From positions 11,781,634 to 11,845,633 of the forward strand of contig JALPQD010000016.1 in NCBI GenBank assembly GCA_023101885.1: a stretch of DNA of 64,000 nucleotides, in the 5' to 3' direction. The notes beneath the pieces are model-generated. The model did no database searches. It was not told the origin of the DNA and worked only from the letters and a program-made list of their open reading frames with translations. Shown here in pieces: positions 1-11,379 of the stretch. Every line of letters starts with the position of its first letter. Within the stretch, counting starts at the first letter, position 1. The position numbers and the translations under genes were made by a program. The stretch is from Typhlomys cinereus (Eukaryota; Chordata; Mammalia; Rodentia; Platacanthomyidae).

Positions 1-142
1 GAGGATCTTGCCCTTAAGCTAGGGCCTCTCCTATTATACAAATTGAGAGCAGGCTTTGATTTACAAATGGAGCTAATCTCCTTAACAGTCATTTTATTCC
101 CTGCTTCTTCCTATTTCAACTCTTTAAGTTTGGCTTTGTATT
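1..142. other. Left flank of L1, single-copy-like
   Basis: AT-rich sequence with no recognisable gene. Its last 12 bases, tggctttgtatt at 131-142, are repeated at 6691-6702 and form the left target-site duplication of the neighbouring L1. Confidence 0.6.
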
Positions 143-1199
143 ATAAAATATATATTTTTATATTTTCTATTCATACAAACTTGATAGATACCCCCTTACC
201 CTCTCTCCCTCCACCCTTCCCTGGATCCCCTTGCACCCTTTTCCCTTTTCCCTTCCTTTCCCCCCTCCCTCCCTTTCTCCCAGTGCCCCTTCCCCACCAT
301 TCTTGGAGCATCCTTTACTGTGCATGTCAAACTTCCCTCTGAGTCCTCCTCTCTGATGAGGTGTAAGGACTCAGTAGCACTGCCTAGAGCTCTTTTTTTG
401 TGTTCCCCTTTAGTATAAGAACACTATTGTGGCTGTTAATCCCTTGCCTCTATGGATCCTAGTGCCTGTGATCCATGCTAGACTTTGGGGCATCGCTGAT
501 ATGTCAGTCATTGTGCAGGTCATGCAAAGTCTGATTATGGCTACTGTGGCCCTAACTTGTGTGGATTATCTTTCATATCATTGGTCCTCCCCATCTTTAG
601 GATCTTACAATCTTACTGCCCCCTCTTCAGCAAATTTCCCTGAGGTTTAGGATGGGGAGAGATTAGGCTGGTCTGGTTCCTGGTGATTGATGTAGGATCT
701 CTGGTGCTCTGAGTTGTGTTTTTTTTTTCTTCTTCTTCCAGTTTTGCTGTTCCTAGACCACCCTTGGCTCCATTCTGATAGGTATTGGATGTCACCCCCT
801 GGCCAGAGATAAAAGACTGTTAAGATAGAGTCTTATTATAAGAGTATATTCAAAGGTAGATGGAATAAGAGTAGGAGACTGTGGTGTGTGTGGGGGGGCG
901 TCAGTCTCCCATTTACAGGATGTTTACATTCTATCTGCTAGACTCTTTGCCCTCCCTGTCTGGTGAGACCAAACCCCATCAGTTGGAAGTGACCAGGAAG
1001 GATAGTCTGTGAGCTTAACCACATGTCTCATTACTTACTTGCAGTCCTGGATGGTGGCCTATTTTCTCTGCTGTAACATGGTCCCCTCTCTCCTTGTTTC
1101 TGGAGGGGCCCTCATTCTCCTTCCCTCCTGTCTATAATCTTTGCAATTACTGTAGGTATTACAGAGATATATCTTTGAGTGTGTCACTAAATAGGTTTG
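143..1199 (-). other. L1 3' UTR with polypurine tract
   Basis: The 3' untranslated part of the first L1. It shares blocks with the L1 3' ends at 24794, 33215, 43104, 44028, 52000, 61751 and 62985. The shared blocks include the C-rich run (G-rich on the L1 sense strand) about 40-150 bases from the tail and the segment around 430-660. Confidence 0.85.
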
Positions 1200-4100
1200 G
1201 TACAAGAATCCACCTAGTAAGTGTCCATATTAGTACATATGGTGCTTGATTTTCTGTGTCTGGGATACTTCACTCAGAATAATTTTTTCTAATTCCATCC
1301 ATTTCCAGCAAATTTTAATTAATATTTTTGATGGCAAGTTGTATTCCATTGTATAAATGTACCACATTTCCTTATCCACTCATCAACTGTTGGGCATTTG
1401 GGTTGAATCCATGACTTTGCTATGGTAAACAGTGATGCTATCAACATGGTCGTGCTTGTGCTGTTGAGGTTAATTTTTACTGTATGGAGAATTATTCCCA
1501 AAGGGGTAATAGCAGAGTCATATGGCATTTTAATTTTTAACATTTTTGAAAATCACCAGATGGCTCACCAGAGTGGCTGTATGAGCCTGCATTCCACCAT
1601 CAATATAGGAGAGTTCCCCTCTCTCCATATCCTCTCCAGCATTTGGTGTTGTTTGTATTGTGGATTTTTGCCATCCTGACTGGGGTGAGATGTTATCTCA
1701 GGGAAGTTTTGATTTGCATTTCCCTGATGGCTAAGGATGCAGAGCATTTCTTAAAGATATTTGTTACAAATTTCAATTTCATTCCTGATAAAGTTTCTTT
1801 TAAGTTCCAAGGCCCATTTTTTTAATTGGGCCATTTGTTTCCTTGGTGTTTAGTTTTCTAAGTTCTTGTGTACTCTGTATAATAGAACTCTATCAGATAT
1901 GTGGTTAGTGAAGATTTTCTCCCATTCTAGTGGGTTGCCTTTGTGCTCCAGATACAATCTCTTTATCTGAACAGAAGCTCTTTAATTTCATAAGATCCCA
2001 TTTATTGTTAGTTTTAGTGACTGTGCTATTGGAGTTCTGTTTAGGAAATTTTGGCCTCAGTCCAGTCAGCTTGATCCATTTGGAAATAAGTCTTGTACAT
2101 GGTGACAAGTATTGTTCCAGTTTTAACCTTCTGCATGTGGACATCTAGTTTTGCCAGCACCATTTGTTGAAGATGCTGTACTTTTTCCATTGGAGTTTTT
2201 GGGCCCTTTGTCAAAGATCAAATGACTGTAATTGTGTGGGCTTATATCTGGGTCTTCAACCTTTATTCATTGATCTGTACCAGTACCAGATTGTTTTAAC
2301 TATGGATTTGTAGTATAGATTAAGTTTTGATGTGGTGATACCTCCAGCAGTATTGTTTTTTTTACGTCAGGAAAGTTTTTTTTATCCTGGGTCTTTTGTG
2401 CTTCCATATGAATTTTGAGATTGTTTGATCAACATCTTTAAAGAATTTCTTAGGGATTTTGATGGTATAGCATTGAATCTGTAATTGCCTTTGGTAGGAT
2501 GGTCATTTTTATGATATTGATTCTGCCAATCCAGGAACATGGGAGGTTTTCCATCTCCTGGTGTCTTTTGCAATTTCTTTCTTTAGGGTTTTAAAGTTTT
2601 CATTGTGAAGGTCTCTTACTTCCTTGGTTAGGTTTATACCAAGGTATTTCATTTTTTTAAGGAGCTATAGTAAATGGGATTGTTTCTCTCAGGGCTTTTT
2701 CACTTCTTTCATTCTGGGCATATAGGAAGGCCACTGATTTTTGTATGTTTACTTTGTATCCTGCTACTCTGCTGAACTTCTGTATTAGTTCCATGAGTTT
2801 CCTGGTGGAGTTTTTGGGATCACTCAGGCATAAGATCATGTCATCTGCAAATAGAGATAACTTGACTTCTTCCTTGCCAATTTGAATCCCTTTTATCTCC
2901 CTTTCTTGTCTTATGGCTTCAGCTAAGACTTCAAGTACAATATTGAATAGAAGTGGTAATAGTGGATAGCCTTGTCTAGTTCCTGATTGAGGCAGGAATG
3001 CTTCAAGTTTTTCCCCATTAAGTATAATCCTTGCTGAAGGCTTGTTGTATGCAGCTTTTATTATATTGAGAAAGGTTCCTTCCATTCCAACTGACTCTAA
3101 GGTTTTAATCATAAAAGACTGTTGGATCTTGTCAAAAGCTTTTTCTGCATCTATCGAGAGTATCATGTTGTCTTGAATTTTGGACTGGTTTATATGGTGA
3201 ATTACATTTATTTATTTGCATATGTTGAACCAATCTAGTGTGCCTGAGATAAAGCCTACTTGAACACTGTGAATTATCTTTTTGATAGGTTTTTGAATCT
3301 GATTTGCTAAGACTTGTTGAGAATCTTTGCATCTGTGTTCATCAAAGAGATTGGCCTGTAGTTTTCTTTTTTAAGTGTGTGTTTATTAGGTTTTGGGATT
3401 AAGATGATATTAGCTTCATGGAAGGAATTTGGTAGTGTTCCTTTCTTCGCTATTGAATGGAACAATTTAAGGAGTATTGGTATTATTTGTTCCTTAAATG
3501 TCTGGTAGAACACTGTGCTGAATCCATCTGGTCCAGGACAGTTTTTTGGTAGGAAGATTTGAGATTATTTCATCAATTTCCTCATATGTATAGGACTATT
3601 TAAATAATTTAAAACTTCCTGATTCAATTTAGGTAAGTTGTGCTTATTTAGAAATTCATCCATTTCTTTTGTGTTTTCAAGTTTCACAGAGCATAAGTTT
3701 TTGAAATATGACATTATAACATTCTGAATTTCTTGGGTATTAGTAGAGATAACTCCATTTTCTTTCTAATTTTGTTAATTTGGGTTTTCTCTCTTGCCTT
3801 TGGTTAATTTAGCTAGGTGTGTATCAATCTTATTGACTTTTTCAAAGAACCAGCTTTTTGACTGGTTGATTCTCTGTATCATTTTTCCTTATCTCAATTC
3901 CAGATATTTCTCCCCTGATTTTGCTAATCTTCTCTCTTCTACTGCTTTTGGGATCAGATTGGTCTAGTGTCTCTAAAGCTTTAAGCTGCATTGTTAAGTT
4001 GTTTATTTGTGAGGTTTCTATTTTTTTGATGTAGGCATTAAGAGCTATGAACTTACCTCTTAGGACAGCTTTCATTGTGTCCCAAAGATTTTGATAAGTC

Positions 4101-4860
4101 ATATTTTCATTATGGTTCACTTCCAGGAAATCTTGAATTTCCTTTGTAATTTCTTCCTGAATCCAATTCTCATTCAGGATCATAGTGTTTAGTTTCCAGT
4201 AGTTAGTATATTTTCTGTCATTTGTTGTGTAGTAGATTTCAAGCTTTAGACCATGGTGGTCTGATAGGGTACAGGCTAGAATTTCAACTTTTCTGTATAT
4301 GTGGAGATTTGTTTTGTGGCCCAATATGTGATCTATTTTGGAGAAAGTTCTGTGTGCTACTGAGAAAAATGTGAATTCTTTGGTATGTGGATGAAAAGTT
4401 CGATCGAGATCTGTAAGGTTCATTTCACTAAGAATTTGTTGAAATCCCCAAGAATTATTGTTTGATGCTGTAGGGTTTGTTTAATGAATGTGGAAGGGCC
4501 CATATTAGATGCATATATGTTCAGTATTGTGAAGTCTTTCTGGTGAATTGTACCTGTGACTAAAATGTAGTATCTATTTGTGTCTCTTATGATTTTTTTT
4601 TGTTTGAAGATCACATTGTCTGAAAGCATAATGGCTACCCCTATCTGTTTCCTGGTTCCATTAGCTTGCAGAATTTTGGACCAGCCTTTTATTTTTAGGA
4701 TGTGCCTATCTTTTGTGGTGAGATGAGTTTCCTGAAGGCAGCAGATTGATGGGTTGTGATTTTTAATCCAAGTTTGTAATCTGTGTCTCTGGATTGATGA
4801 GTTAATTCCATTGACATTTAAAGTTATAATGGAGAAATTATTTTTAATTTTGGCCTTTTT
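1200..4860 (-). pseudogene. L1 ORF2 remnant (endonuclease-reverse transcriptase)
   Basis: A broken ORF2, which in an active L1 encodes the protein that nicks target DNA and copies L1 RNA at the nick. The endonuclease start lies at 4420-4944 on the minus strand, with the ITLNVNGINS and CCLQETHL motifs. The rest of the endonuclease, with a SDHHGLKLE segment, lies at 3842-4423. The reverse transcriptase core with FADDM lies at 2657-3166. The C-terminal part is scattered through 1319-2573. Several frameshifts and stops separate these pieces, so no full protein can be made. Homology to the 57944 ORF2 runs throughout. Confidence 0.9.
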
Positions 4861-4914
4861 TATATTTAGTGGCTTTTGGAAATATATTATTTGGCTTTTA
4901 GGTTTTGGTGGTAT

Positions 4915-5926
4915 TATACTTCCCTTCTGTCCCCTTGGATACACTTGTTTTTTTCTTCAAGCTTGAGCATCATTTATAGCATCTTTTGAAGGCCTGGTTT
5001 GGTAGACATGTAAGCCTTTAAGTTGTCTTTGTGCTGGAAAACTTTTCTTTCTCCCTGCATCATGATGGATAGTTTTGCAGGGTATATCAGCCTGGGTTGA
5101 CATTTTTGTTCATTCAATACTTAAAGTACGTCTCTCCAAGCTCTTCTTGCTTTTACTGATTCCATTGAGAAGTCAGTTGTGATTTTAATAGGTTTGCTTT
5201 TAAAACTGACTTTTTTTTCCCTTGAAGCTCTCAACACCTTTTCTTTGCTTTGAATGTGAAGTGTTTTATCTATTATTTGCATGGGGAGTTTCTATTTTGG
5301 TCATATCTCATTCTTTAGATGATGGATGTTTTCATTTATGATAATTTGAAAATTTTCCTCCGGTGTGGTATTTTGGGATTCTTGTTCTGGTATCCACCAA
5401 TGTGCATGTTAGGCTTCTTCAGGGTGTCCCATAACTCTTGAATATTCCTTTCAAGTATCGTTTTGGCTTTAACAACCTCTTCCATTGAGCTGGTTTATAC
5501 TTCCACTATGTCTTCACGATCTGAAATTCTAGTTTTCTGCCTCATTTGTTCTGCTGATAACACTCTGTTGCGTTCTCGGTTGAAGATAACTTGTCTTTTA
5601 GTTCAATTTTAAACTCTGCCTGAGACTATTTAAACTGCTCTATGTCTGTTTTTGTTTCTTGAACTGTTTTTCTCAACTCCTCCAAGTGTCTGTTGTGTTC
5701 CTGTTCAAAGTGTTTGATGCGGTCATTTATCTCCTCCTGGACTTCCTCTTTCATAGTATTGATCATTGATCATGCTGTGAAAGTCATTATCCTGGACCTG
5801 GCTTTCTTGGCTATTTTCTGTGAATTTGTTCTGGTTGGACTCTATGATTATGGGGTTAATTCCTTTGGTGGGAGATTTGTTTTCTTAGGTTTTGTTTGTC
5901 ATGGATCTACACTTTGACTTGGGCAT
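4915..5926 (-). pseudogene. L1 ORF1 remnant (RNA-binding chaperone)
   Basis: The minus-strand start codon is at 5926-5924, placed by alignment with the ORF1 start at 56751. The start context (MPKSKC-type versus M-P-K-S-K-C here), the coiled-coil segment and the C-terminal end just before ORF2 are all visible on translation. Frameshifts and stops interrupt it throughout. In a live element this gene makes the trimeric L1 RNA-binding protein. Confidence 0.8.
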
Positions 5927-6690
5927 TGTTGTTTTGTCTCTTAAGACCTTTCATTTCCTGTGTATTTTTGACTGAACTGATTTATTTGATATTACTAATC
6001 TCGGGCAGTTATTACTCGTGTTTGCCTTGGCGTTGTGTATGTTTGTCTGTTGTTATTGTTAATTCCTAGATGAGGCTATTAGACTGTTAGTACATCAATT
6101 GTGTCAGGTTTATTCACAGGGGGTGAATATTAGTATGGTTGTGCACTTTTACAATTTATAATCTTGGTGATATGTGAGGGTGAGTGATATAGTCCCTGAA
6201 GGTATATATGTTTTGGCAGTGGCTGTATGGAAATGTTAATCTACAGTGATTAATGATTGAAAGTAGCAAGATGGTAAAAAAGGGTTTATTTGTCTTTGGG
6301 CTGGATGTGAAGAATCTCTCCCATGTGACAGAATTATTTTAGAGGATTCAGATGTATGGCCTTTGTCCCCTAGAGCATTGCTTGGGTTTCATTTGGACTC
6401 TGTTGAGTTCTGAGGAACAGTGTGTCCTCCCTGAATCATAAGCAAGCATCCCTGGTGGGTGTGAGGGGCAGAGGTACTGATGGAGATGGCTACGTGCTTC
6501 ACTTGGAACTTGGGGCATGGTCTAGTGGCCCACCCAAGCCCAGGGAGACTGGATGTTGCTCAGTCTGGTTGGTGAGAGTAGCTGGGATGAGCAGGTGACT
6601 TGGGGCCTGGTGGTATTTACTTGGCATGCAGGGCATCTTCCCTGGACCTTGAGCAGAGTGAGCATCCCAGGCATCCTGGGTAGGTGAGGG
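5927..6690 (-). promoter_or_regulatory. L1 5' UTR, non-monomeric type
   Basis: About 760 bases lie upstream of the ORF1 start and end at the target-site duplication. They hold no ORF and no internal tandem monomer. The distal half (about 6330-6690) is moderately GC-rich. By position it is the internal promoter of this L1. It is unrelated by eye to the 232-base tandem 5' UTR at 56382-56750. Confidence 0.7.
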
Positions 6691-6702
6691 TGGCTTTGTA
6701 TT

Positions 6703-7271
6703 TTTCATCATTAGATCTTACAGTTTTCACTTGTTCCTGCCTGATCCTTTGCTATTTTTCATAATTTTGAAGACAACCAAAAAGTAGCCATATCACATTG
6801 TCAAGATTACACTGCTTTGAAATTTCCTCCACCAAGCACTTCAGCTTAACTTCAGGCAAGCTTTCAGGATGAGTGCAAAACTTCACTAAACTCTCGGCCA
6901 ACACATGGATCCATGTGTCATTTGTCCAGTTGCAAACACAGTCTCTGTTACCCTCTGGACCCTCACAAGCTAGGCTTCCACCGTCACAAGCTGGGCTTCC
7001 ACTTCTTGCATCTCTCACAGCATTGCTTTCCTCTGAACTCTCACGAGAAAGGCCCATTTGGCCCCCTTGCCAAGATGCAAAGACTTTCCCAGCACAAAGT
7101 CCCAAAGTTCTCCATAGTTCTCCCAACAAATAGTTCCAAAGGCACACTAGCCACATCACAGCATTGGCCATACTGCTGGGTACCAACTTCTCTCAGCTTC
7201 ACAAACAACTTCACATTGCGGTACCAGCTGTCTTAATCTCACAGCAATACCCCATTCCCTGTACCGATTTC
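6703..7271 (-). mobile_element. MaLR internal region fragment, minus strand
   Basis: This follows the minus-strand LTR at 7272-7625 and begins with a degenerate primer-binding-like stretch (minus strand CGGTACAGGGAATGGGG), reminiscent of the tRNA-Leu site of ERVL-type elements. A 144-codon minus-strand frame (7186-6752) is open, but I do not recognise a conserved retroviral domain in it. It probably represents 5' internal MaLR sequence rather than a gene. Confidence 0.55.
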
Positions 7272-7625
7272 TGAAATGGTTACTTTAACTATTGCTGTGA
7301 GAGAGCACCCAAAATCCAGCAACTTAAGGGAGAAAGGGAGTTTTATGCAACTTATGGTTCCAATGGGGAGAAACAGTCTCTCATAGTGGAGGTGCCATGG
7401 CTGGCTGGCCAAAGCTTGAGGAGGCTAAGTCACTGCAGACATCTTGGAAGCTGAGGCCTGCAGACTGCTTGCTGCAAAGGCAGACTTCTCCTGGAGGTAG
7501 GTGGGACTAATCCACCTTAAGGCCCACCCCTTGTGACTGCCTTCCTCCAGCAAGGCTCCACCTCTCAAGGTGACATGACCTTGCCAAACACATAGACTGT
7601 GGGGGATGCATTTCAAACCATGACA
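7272..7625 (-). mobile_element. ERVL-MaLR LTR (ORR1/MT-like), minus strand
   Basis: Read on the minus strand it starts TGTCATGGTTTGAAATG and ends CCATTTCA. It has the typical MaLR order: the GGAGGTGGAGCCTTG-like block, the pyrimidine-rich CTTCC block and the 'gctgtgagagagcacc' terminal segment. It is the 5' LTR of the internal fragment at 6703-7271. Old and diverged. Confidence 0.75.
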
Positions 7626-8240
7626 AGGGAAGATTTTGTTCAGACTTAAATTATGTAAAAACATTGCATTTGACAGAAAAGGGATGTAAATCATACAAAG
7701 TGAAAGTGAAATATTCTACAAACAGAAAGACACATTTTCATTCATAGCTACAAGAGAACAGAGAGGAAGGGAATAAGAAAGGGAAAGGAACCATGGAGTA
7801 CACAGAGAGAGAGAGAGAGGCAGCAAAGCATAGATATAAGTGGACATGATCATAGTGTCACATATTCATCTATCAAATCTTACATTGAAATCAGTACTAA
7901 TAAAGGAAACAGAGACAAGTACTCAACACTCCTGTCTCACTTCACATGCTGTTTCACTAAGTCTCATGCTCATCTAATTCTTCATCCATTCTGAAACCTG
8001 AAGTTTTTTTGGGAGGTTACATGATGTTGCTAGATTATGTTGTATGGATTACTACTGCAGGTCACTTTTTTTTGAAGTGGACCTTTCATATGTTGGTAAA
8101 ATTTTCTTTTATTTCTAGAAATGGCTCTTTTAAAACAATTTTCATTATTTTTGTTCTATTATGCTAGTTTTACAAGGACTTTTAAACAGTTACCATTTTA
8201 TTTTTGTTTTTTGTCAATTTCAATCATTTTTTCTAAGACT
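7626..8240. other. Single-copy-like AT-rich DNA
   Basis: No gene or clear repeat apart from a short (GA)n run at 7804-7820. Confidence 0.5.
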
Positions 8241-8560
8241 ATATTATTTATTTGTGTATATATATACATGTACACACATGACTTGTGTGTATGTGGAGGT
8301 TAAAGGACATTTTTTACTGTGTCAGTTCTATCCACCATTTTTTTGAAGTAGAGCCTTTCTTATAGCATTTGCCTTTTGTGTAAATATGGACTCCAACCCA
8401 TGTTGCTTAAGAGTGCTAGAATTATAATGCTGACCCACCACATTTAGCAGGTTTTATGGGTTCTGGCATCCAAACTCACATTTTCAAGGTTGAGTGGCAA
8501 ATATATTACTTCCCTGAGCCATCTTGCTGGCGTTTTACACTGTCTTTTTGTGTGTGTATG
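8241..8560 (-). mobile_element. Old B4/RSINE-type SINE, minus strand
   Basis: Starts with a TG/CA-rich segment and ends in 'ccctgagccatcttgctgg', the reverse complement of a tRNA-like SINE head. The middle has the usual 'ggttctggcatccaaactca' block. Heavily diverged; boundaries are approximate. Confidence 0.6.
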
Positions 8561-9010
8561 TATGCTTGTGTATAGGGTCTGTATGTTATCCTGTGTGTGG
8601 GTGCTTGTGTATATTTGCTTGTGTACATGTGAAGGCTGTTATTTGGCACTGAGTATTGTCCTTGACTACTATCCATTTTGTTTCATGGGGTAAGATTTTC
8701 AAATGAACTGAGAGCTTATGGATATACTAATCCAGCTAAACAGCATGCCTTGGAGATTCCTTGCATCTGGTAAGCAAATGGCTAGGATTACATGCTGCCA
8801 CTACACCTGCCTAACTTTTACGTGTGTTTTGCAGATCTGAACTCTAGTTCTTGCACATGTGTGTAGCTTGGAGCCTTATTCATGGAGCCATGTCTACACC
8901 CCTACAACTAACTTTATTGTCTTATTTTCCTGTTTTCTTAAATGATTTCATTTTTCTTATTTTCATTTAAATATCTTCTGTCTTGAGCATTGTGCAGTTT
9001 ACCTTTCTTT
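8561..9010 (-). mobile_element. Possible old B4-type SINE remnant
   Basis: TG-rich start, then 'gcagatctgaactctagttcttgcacatg' and 'ggagccatgtctacacccc' near 8830-8905, which resemble the reverse head of rodent B4-family SINEs. Weak similarity. Confidence 0.4.
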
Positions 9011-9029
9011 TATTTTTTGCCTCTGTATA

Positions 9030-9033
9030 TGTG

Positions 9034-9076
<43 letters not shown>
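9030..9076. repeat. (TG)n microsatellite
   Basis: Almost pure GT repeat with one GC interruption. Confidence 0.95.
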
Positions 9077-9077
<1 letters not shown>

Positions 9078-9370
9078 TGTATGTGTTGCATAGGTATAGT
9101 TATACATATGTATGTAAGAATGTGAACAAGAGGGGACTTGAGTGTGTATGCCTGTGGAGGTCTAAGGGTGACATTGGGAATCATCCCTAGATTGTTCTCC
9201 TATCTTAATGTTTTGTTCTAAGTTTGCAGGCCCTGCCTCTCAGATCCTGAATTACAAATCATTGCCATATCTTCCCAACATTTTCTTCATGGGACCTGGG
9301 AACCCAAACTCAGGTGTTATGCTTTGGAGGCAAAGGTTTTAGCAACACTGATCTATGTCTTAAACCCTTA
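9030..9370 (-). mobile_element. Old B4/RSINE-type SINE with (TG)n tail
   Basis: A (TG)n array (about 9030-9076) is followed by a 'gtatgcctgtggaggtctaagggtgacattggg' block and 'gggacctgggaacccaaactcaggtgttatgctttggaggcaaaggttttagcaacactgatc'. These are typical B4-family blocks in reverse orientation. Confidence 0.65.
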
Positions 9371-9710
9371 GCCTTATTTTCTTTTTCTATTACTATGCAT
9401 AATCCTGTGCATATATGAATTCTTATTATGTCCCTTTTTATTTTGACATCACTTGAATTTATGAGTCAAAGTGCTTTCTCTAATAATCAGGTATCTGTGT
9501 ATACTTAGTTCATTTTTGGATGCTTCATTACAAGTCTTGCATGCAAGCAATTATTAATTTTTACAGATAAAGTTTCTTCTTGCATCTCAATAATGACATT
9601 GGAATGGTTTATAAATTCTACTTCATTAGCTCTCTCTTCTGCCTAGTAGCAAGAATGTTTCCAGGTTTCTGATGCCAGAGATTGGGGAAGAATGGGTGGG
9701 GGTTTGTTAT

Positions 9711-10061
9711 TGTCATGGCTTAAAATGTATCCCTCACAATCTCATGTGTTTGGGAAGGTCATGGCACCTTCAGGAGGTGGAGCCTTGTTGGAAGAAGGCA
9801 GTCATAGGGGGTGGACCTTGGAGTGGATTAGTCCTACCCTACTTCTAGAAGAGCACTGCTCTTAAAGTTTTCAGTCTAGCAGCTCTCAGCCTCCAAGATG
9901 TCTGCAAAGACTTGGCCTGTCTCCAGTTTTTGCCATCAGCTATGTTGCTTCTGCAAGTCTGTTTCTTCCCTTCCATAAACTGAATAAATATCCCTCTCTC
10001 CCTTAAATTGTCTGACTTTTGGTTTTGTATCATAGCAAGAGAAAAAAGAGTAACTAATACA
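9711..10061 (+). mobile_element. Solo ERVL-MaLR LTR (ORR1-like), plus strand
   Basis: Begins tgtcatggcttaaaatg and ends agtaactaataca, so it has TG...CA ends. A 5-base duplication, gttat, flanks it (9706-9710 and 10062-10066), the size expected for ERVL-class integrases. The ORR1-like order is present: caggaggtggagccttg, the CTTC-rich block, and AATAAA at 9983-9988. No internal sequence follows, so this is a solo LTR produced by LTR-LTR recombination. Confidence 0.88.
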
Positions 10062-10139
10062 GTTATTTTTCTGTTTTTTGTTGTTGTCGTTTCTCCCTTC
10101 TACTTTCATTTGATTTTTGATTTTGTTGTTGTTTTTAAA

Positions 10140-10265
10140 GGCTTCCTGTATTTCTGGTTGGTCTCACTGTATAGTATCTACTGGTCTTGAACTCATGGTA
10201 GGCCTCCTCCCTCAATCTTCCAAGCCCTTGGATTTCCAGTATAGAGGAGTAGGCAACAACTTTAG
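10140..10265 (-). mobile_element. B1-type (7SL-derived) SINE, minus strand
   Basis: Contains 'gtctcactgtatagtatctactggtcttgaactcatgg' and 'cttccaagcccttggatttccagtata', the reverse complement of the B1 right and left parts. Diverged. Confidence 0.65.
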
Positions 10266-10424
10266 GCTACTGCTAATTTGTTTACTCTAGTATTTTTTTC
10301 TTGCAAGATTACTACAGTTTCTCTTATTTTCTCTCTTTCCCATGCAGGTTTGAAATATTTCTCCTTTCCTTTTCCCTTTGACATGTTTTTTAGTCTTTTC
10401 ATTAGATTTAAGCTTTTACCTACT

Positions 10425-11060
10425 TGTTTCAGTTTTTTTTCTGTTGCTGTAACAAAAATACAGAGAAAGGTATCATAAGGGAGGAAAAGTTTATTCAACT
10501 GATGATTCTTTTTTTTAATTTTTTTATTGTTTTTATTATTTATTCAATTGTGTATGTATGTGTGTGTGTGTAGAACCACGGACGAATTCAGGAACCATCA
10601 TGGACAGCCTCCACCTCCTTGTTTACTCTGCCCCGGGATTCACAGGCTCTGCCCTACCAGGACCAGAAACGCAGGCCGCCCCCGCTTCCACCTGGCGGAA
10701 GACATGGGGTCTAGGATCAGAACTCAGGACCTTCTGCCTACAAGGCAGAGGCTTAACCCCTGAGCCACCTCTCCAGCCCCTCAACTGATGATTCTTGATT
10801 ACATCATTACACAGAACTCACAATAGCCAGAACTTGAGGAAACTGATCTCATAACCTAAGCAGTGAGCAGCAGAAATTAGTGGATAAATTATTACTCCAT
10901 TCTCTTTCTTTTCTCACAGTTTTGGATGCCCTGCCTGGAAATGTTCCTTCCCCCTGTTTGCAAGCCTTTGCATATCAATTACTGAACACAATCCCAAACA
11001 GACAAGCCCTGGAATCAATCTGAGGAGATTCTTAATTGTGTCAAGTTATGACTGACCATT
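10425..11060 (-). mobile_element. Rodent LTR-type repeat, split by a SINE
   Basis: Minus-strand repeat ending in 'ctgttgctgtaacaaaaatac' (low coordinate) and starting near 'gtgtcaagttatgac' (high coordinate). It is the same family type as the plus-strand copy at 40495-40877, which starts tgtcaacttgacac. A younger SINE (10511-10780) interrupts it with a perfect target-site duplication. Exact family name not certain. Confidence 0.65.
10511..10780 (-). mobile_element. B2-superfamily tRNA SINE, young copy
   Basis: Minus-strand SINE. The tRNA-like head is at the high-coordinate end ('ggctggagaggtggctcaggggttaagcctctgcc', reverse-complemented), followed by the B-box region, the body ('ctggtcctggtagggc'), a (TG)n patch and an A-rich tail. 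It is flanked by a perfect 16-base duplication tcaactgatgattctt (10495-10510 and 10781-10796), so it is an L1-mobilised, recent insertion. It interrupts an older LTR repeat. Confidence 0.95.
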
Positions 11061-11379
11061 CTCTGTATGATTTTTCATCATTTTCTAACAGACAGTGTCT
11101 GAAAAATAGAGGAGGGGTAACTCAAAGATAAGGTCTCTTTTTATGTTTGCTAATTGTTTGCAAAATTTCCATTACCATATTCTCATGGTAGAAGAACAGA
11201 AAAGTAGGATTTTTTGAAAACTATTTTCTACTTACAGACAGTTAAATTTTAGTAATTCACTTTCCTTCATGCTTTGTGGACAGCTTACATTTCCATAGTT
11301 TTATTTATTCTAGTTTTCTGTTGTTGGTTTTCTTAGGGTAGTCTAAGTACTATTTTTACACACCATACACTACTTTGGA

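Larger units (their letters stand above)
143..6690 (-). mobile_element. Full-length LINE-1, minus strand, decayed
   Basis: About 6.5 kb of L1 in reverse orientation, bounded by a 12-base direct repeat (131-142 and 6691-6702). Read on the minus strand the order is a 5' UTR (about 6690-5927), ORF1 (5926 to about 4915), ORF2 (about 4860-1200), a 3' UTR with a polypurine tract (seen as a C-rich run near 190-300) and an A-rich tail. The ORFs are broken by frameshifts and stops, so the copy is inactive. Its 5' UTR is not GC-rich and does not resemble that of the plus-strand L1 at 56382-62799, although the ORF2 proteins are clearly close relatives. Confidence 0.93.

Noticed and set aside
6752..7186. 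144-codon minus-strand open frame
   Set aside because: Lies in MaLR internal sequence next to its LTR, without conserved retroviral motifs; kept only as part of the mobile element.
9030..9190. Cysteine/valine-rich and histidine/threonine-rich small frames over GT arrays (also at 15017, 22942, 45547)
   Set aside because: Translations of dinucleotide repeats on both strands; no coding evidence.
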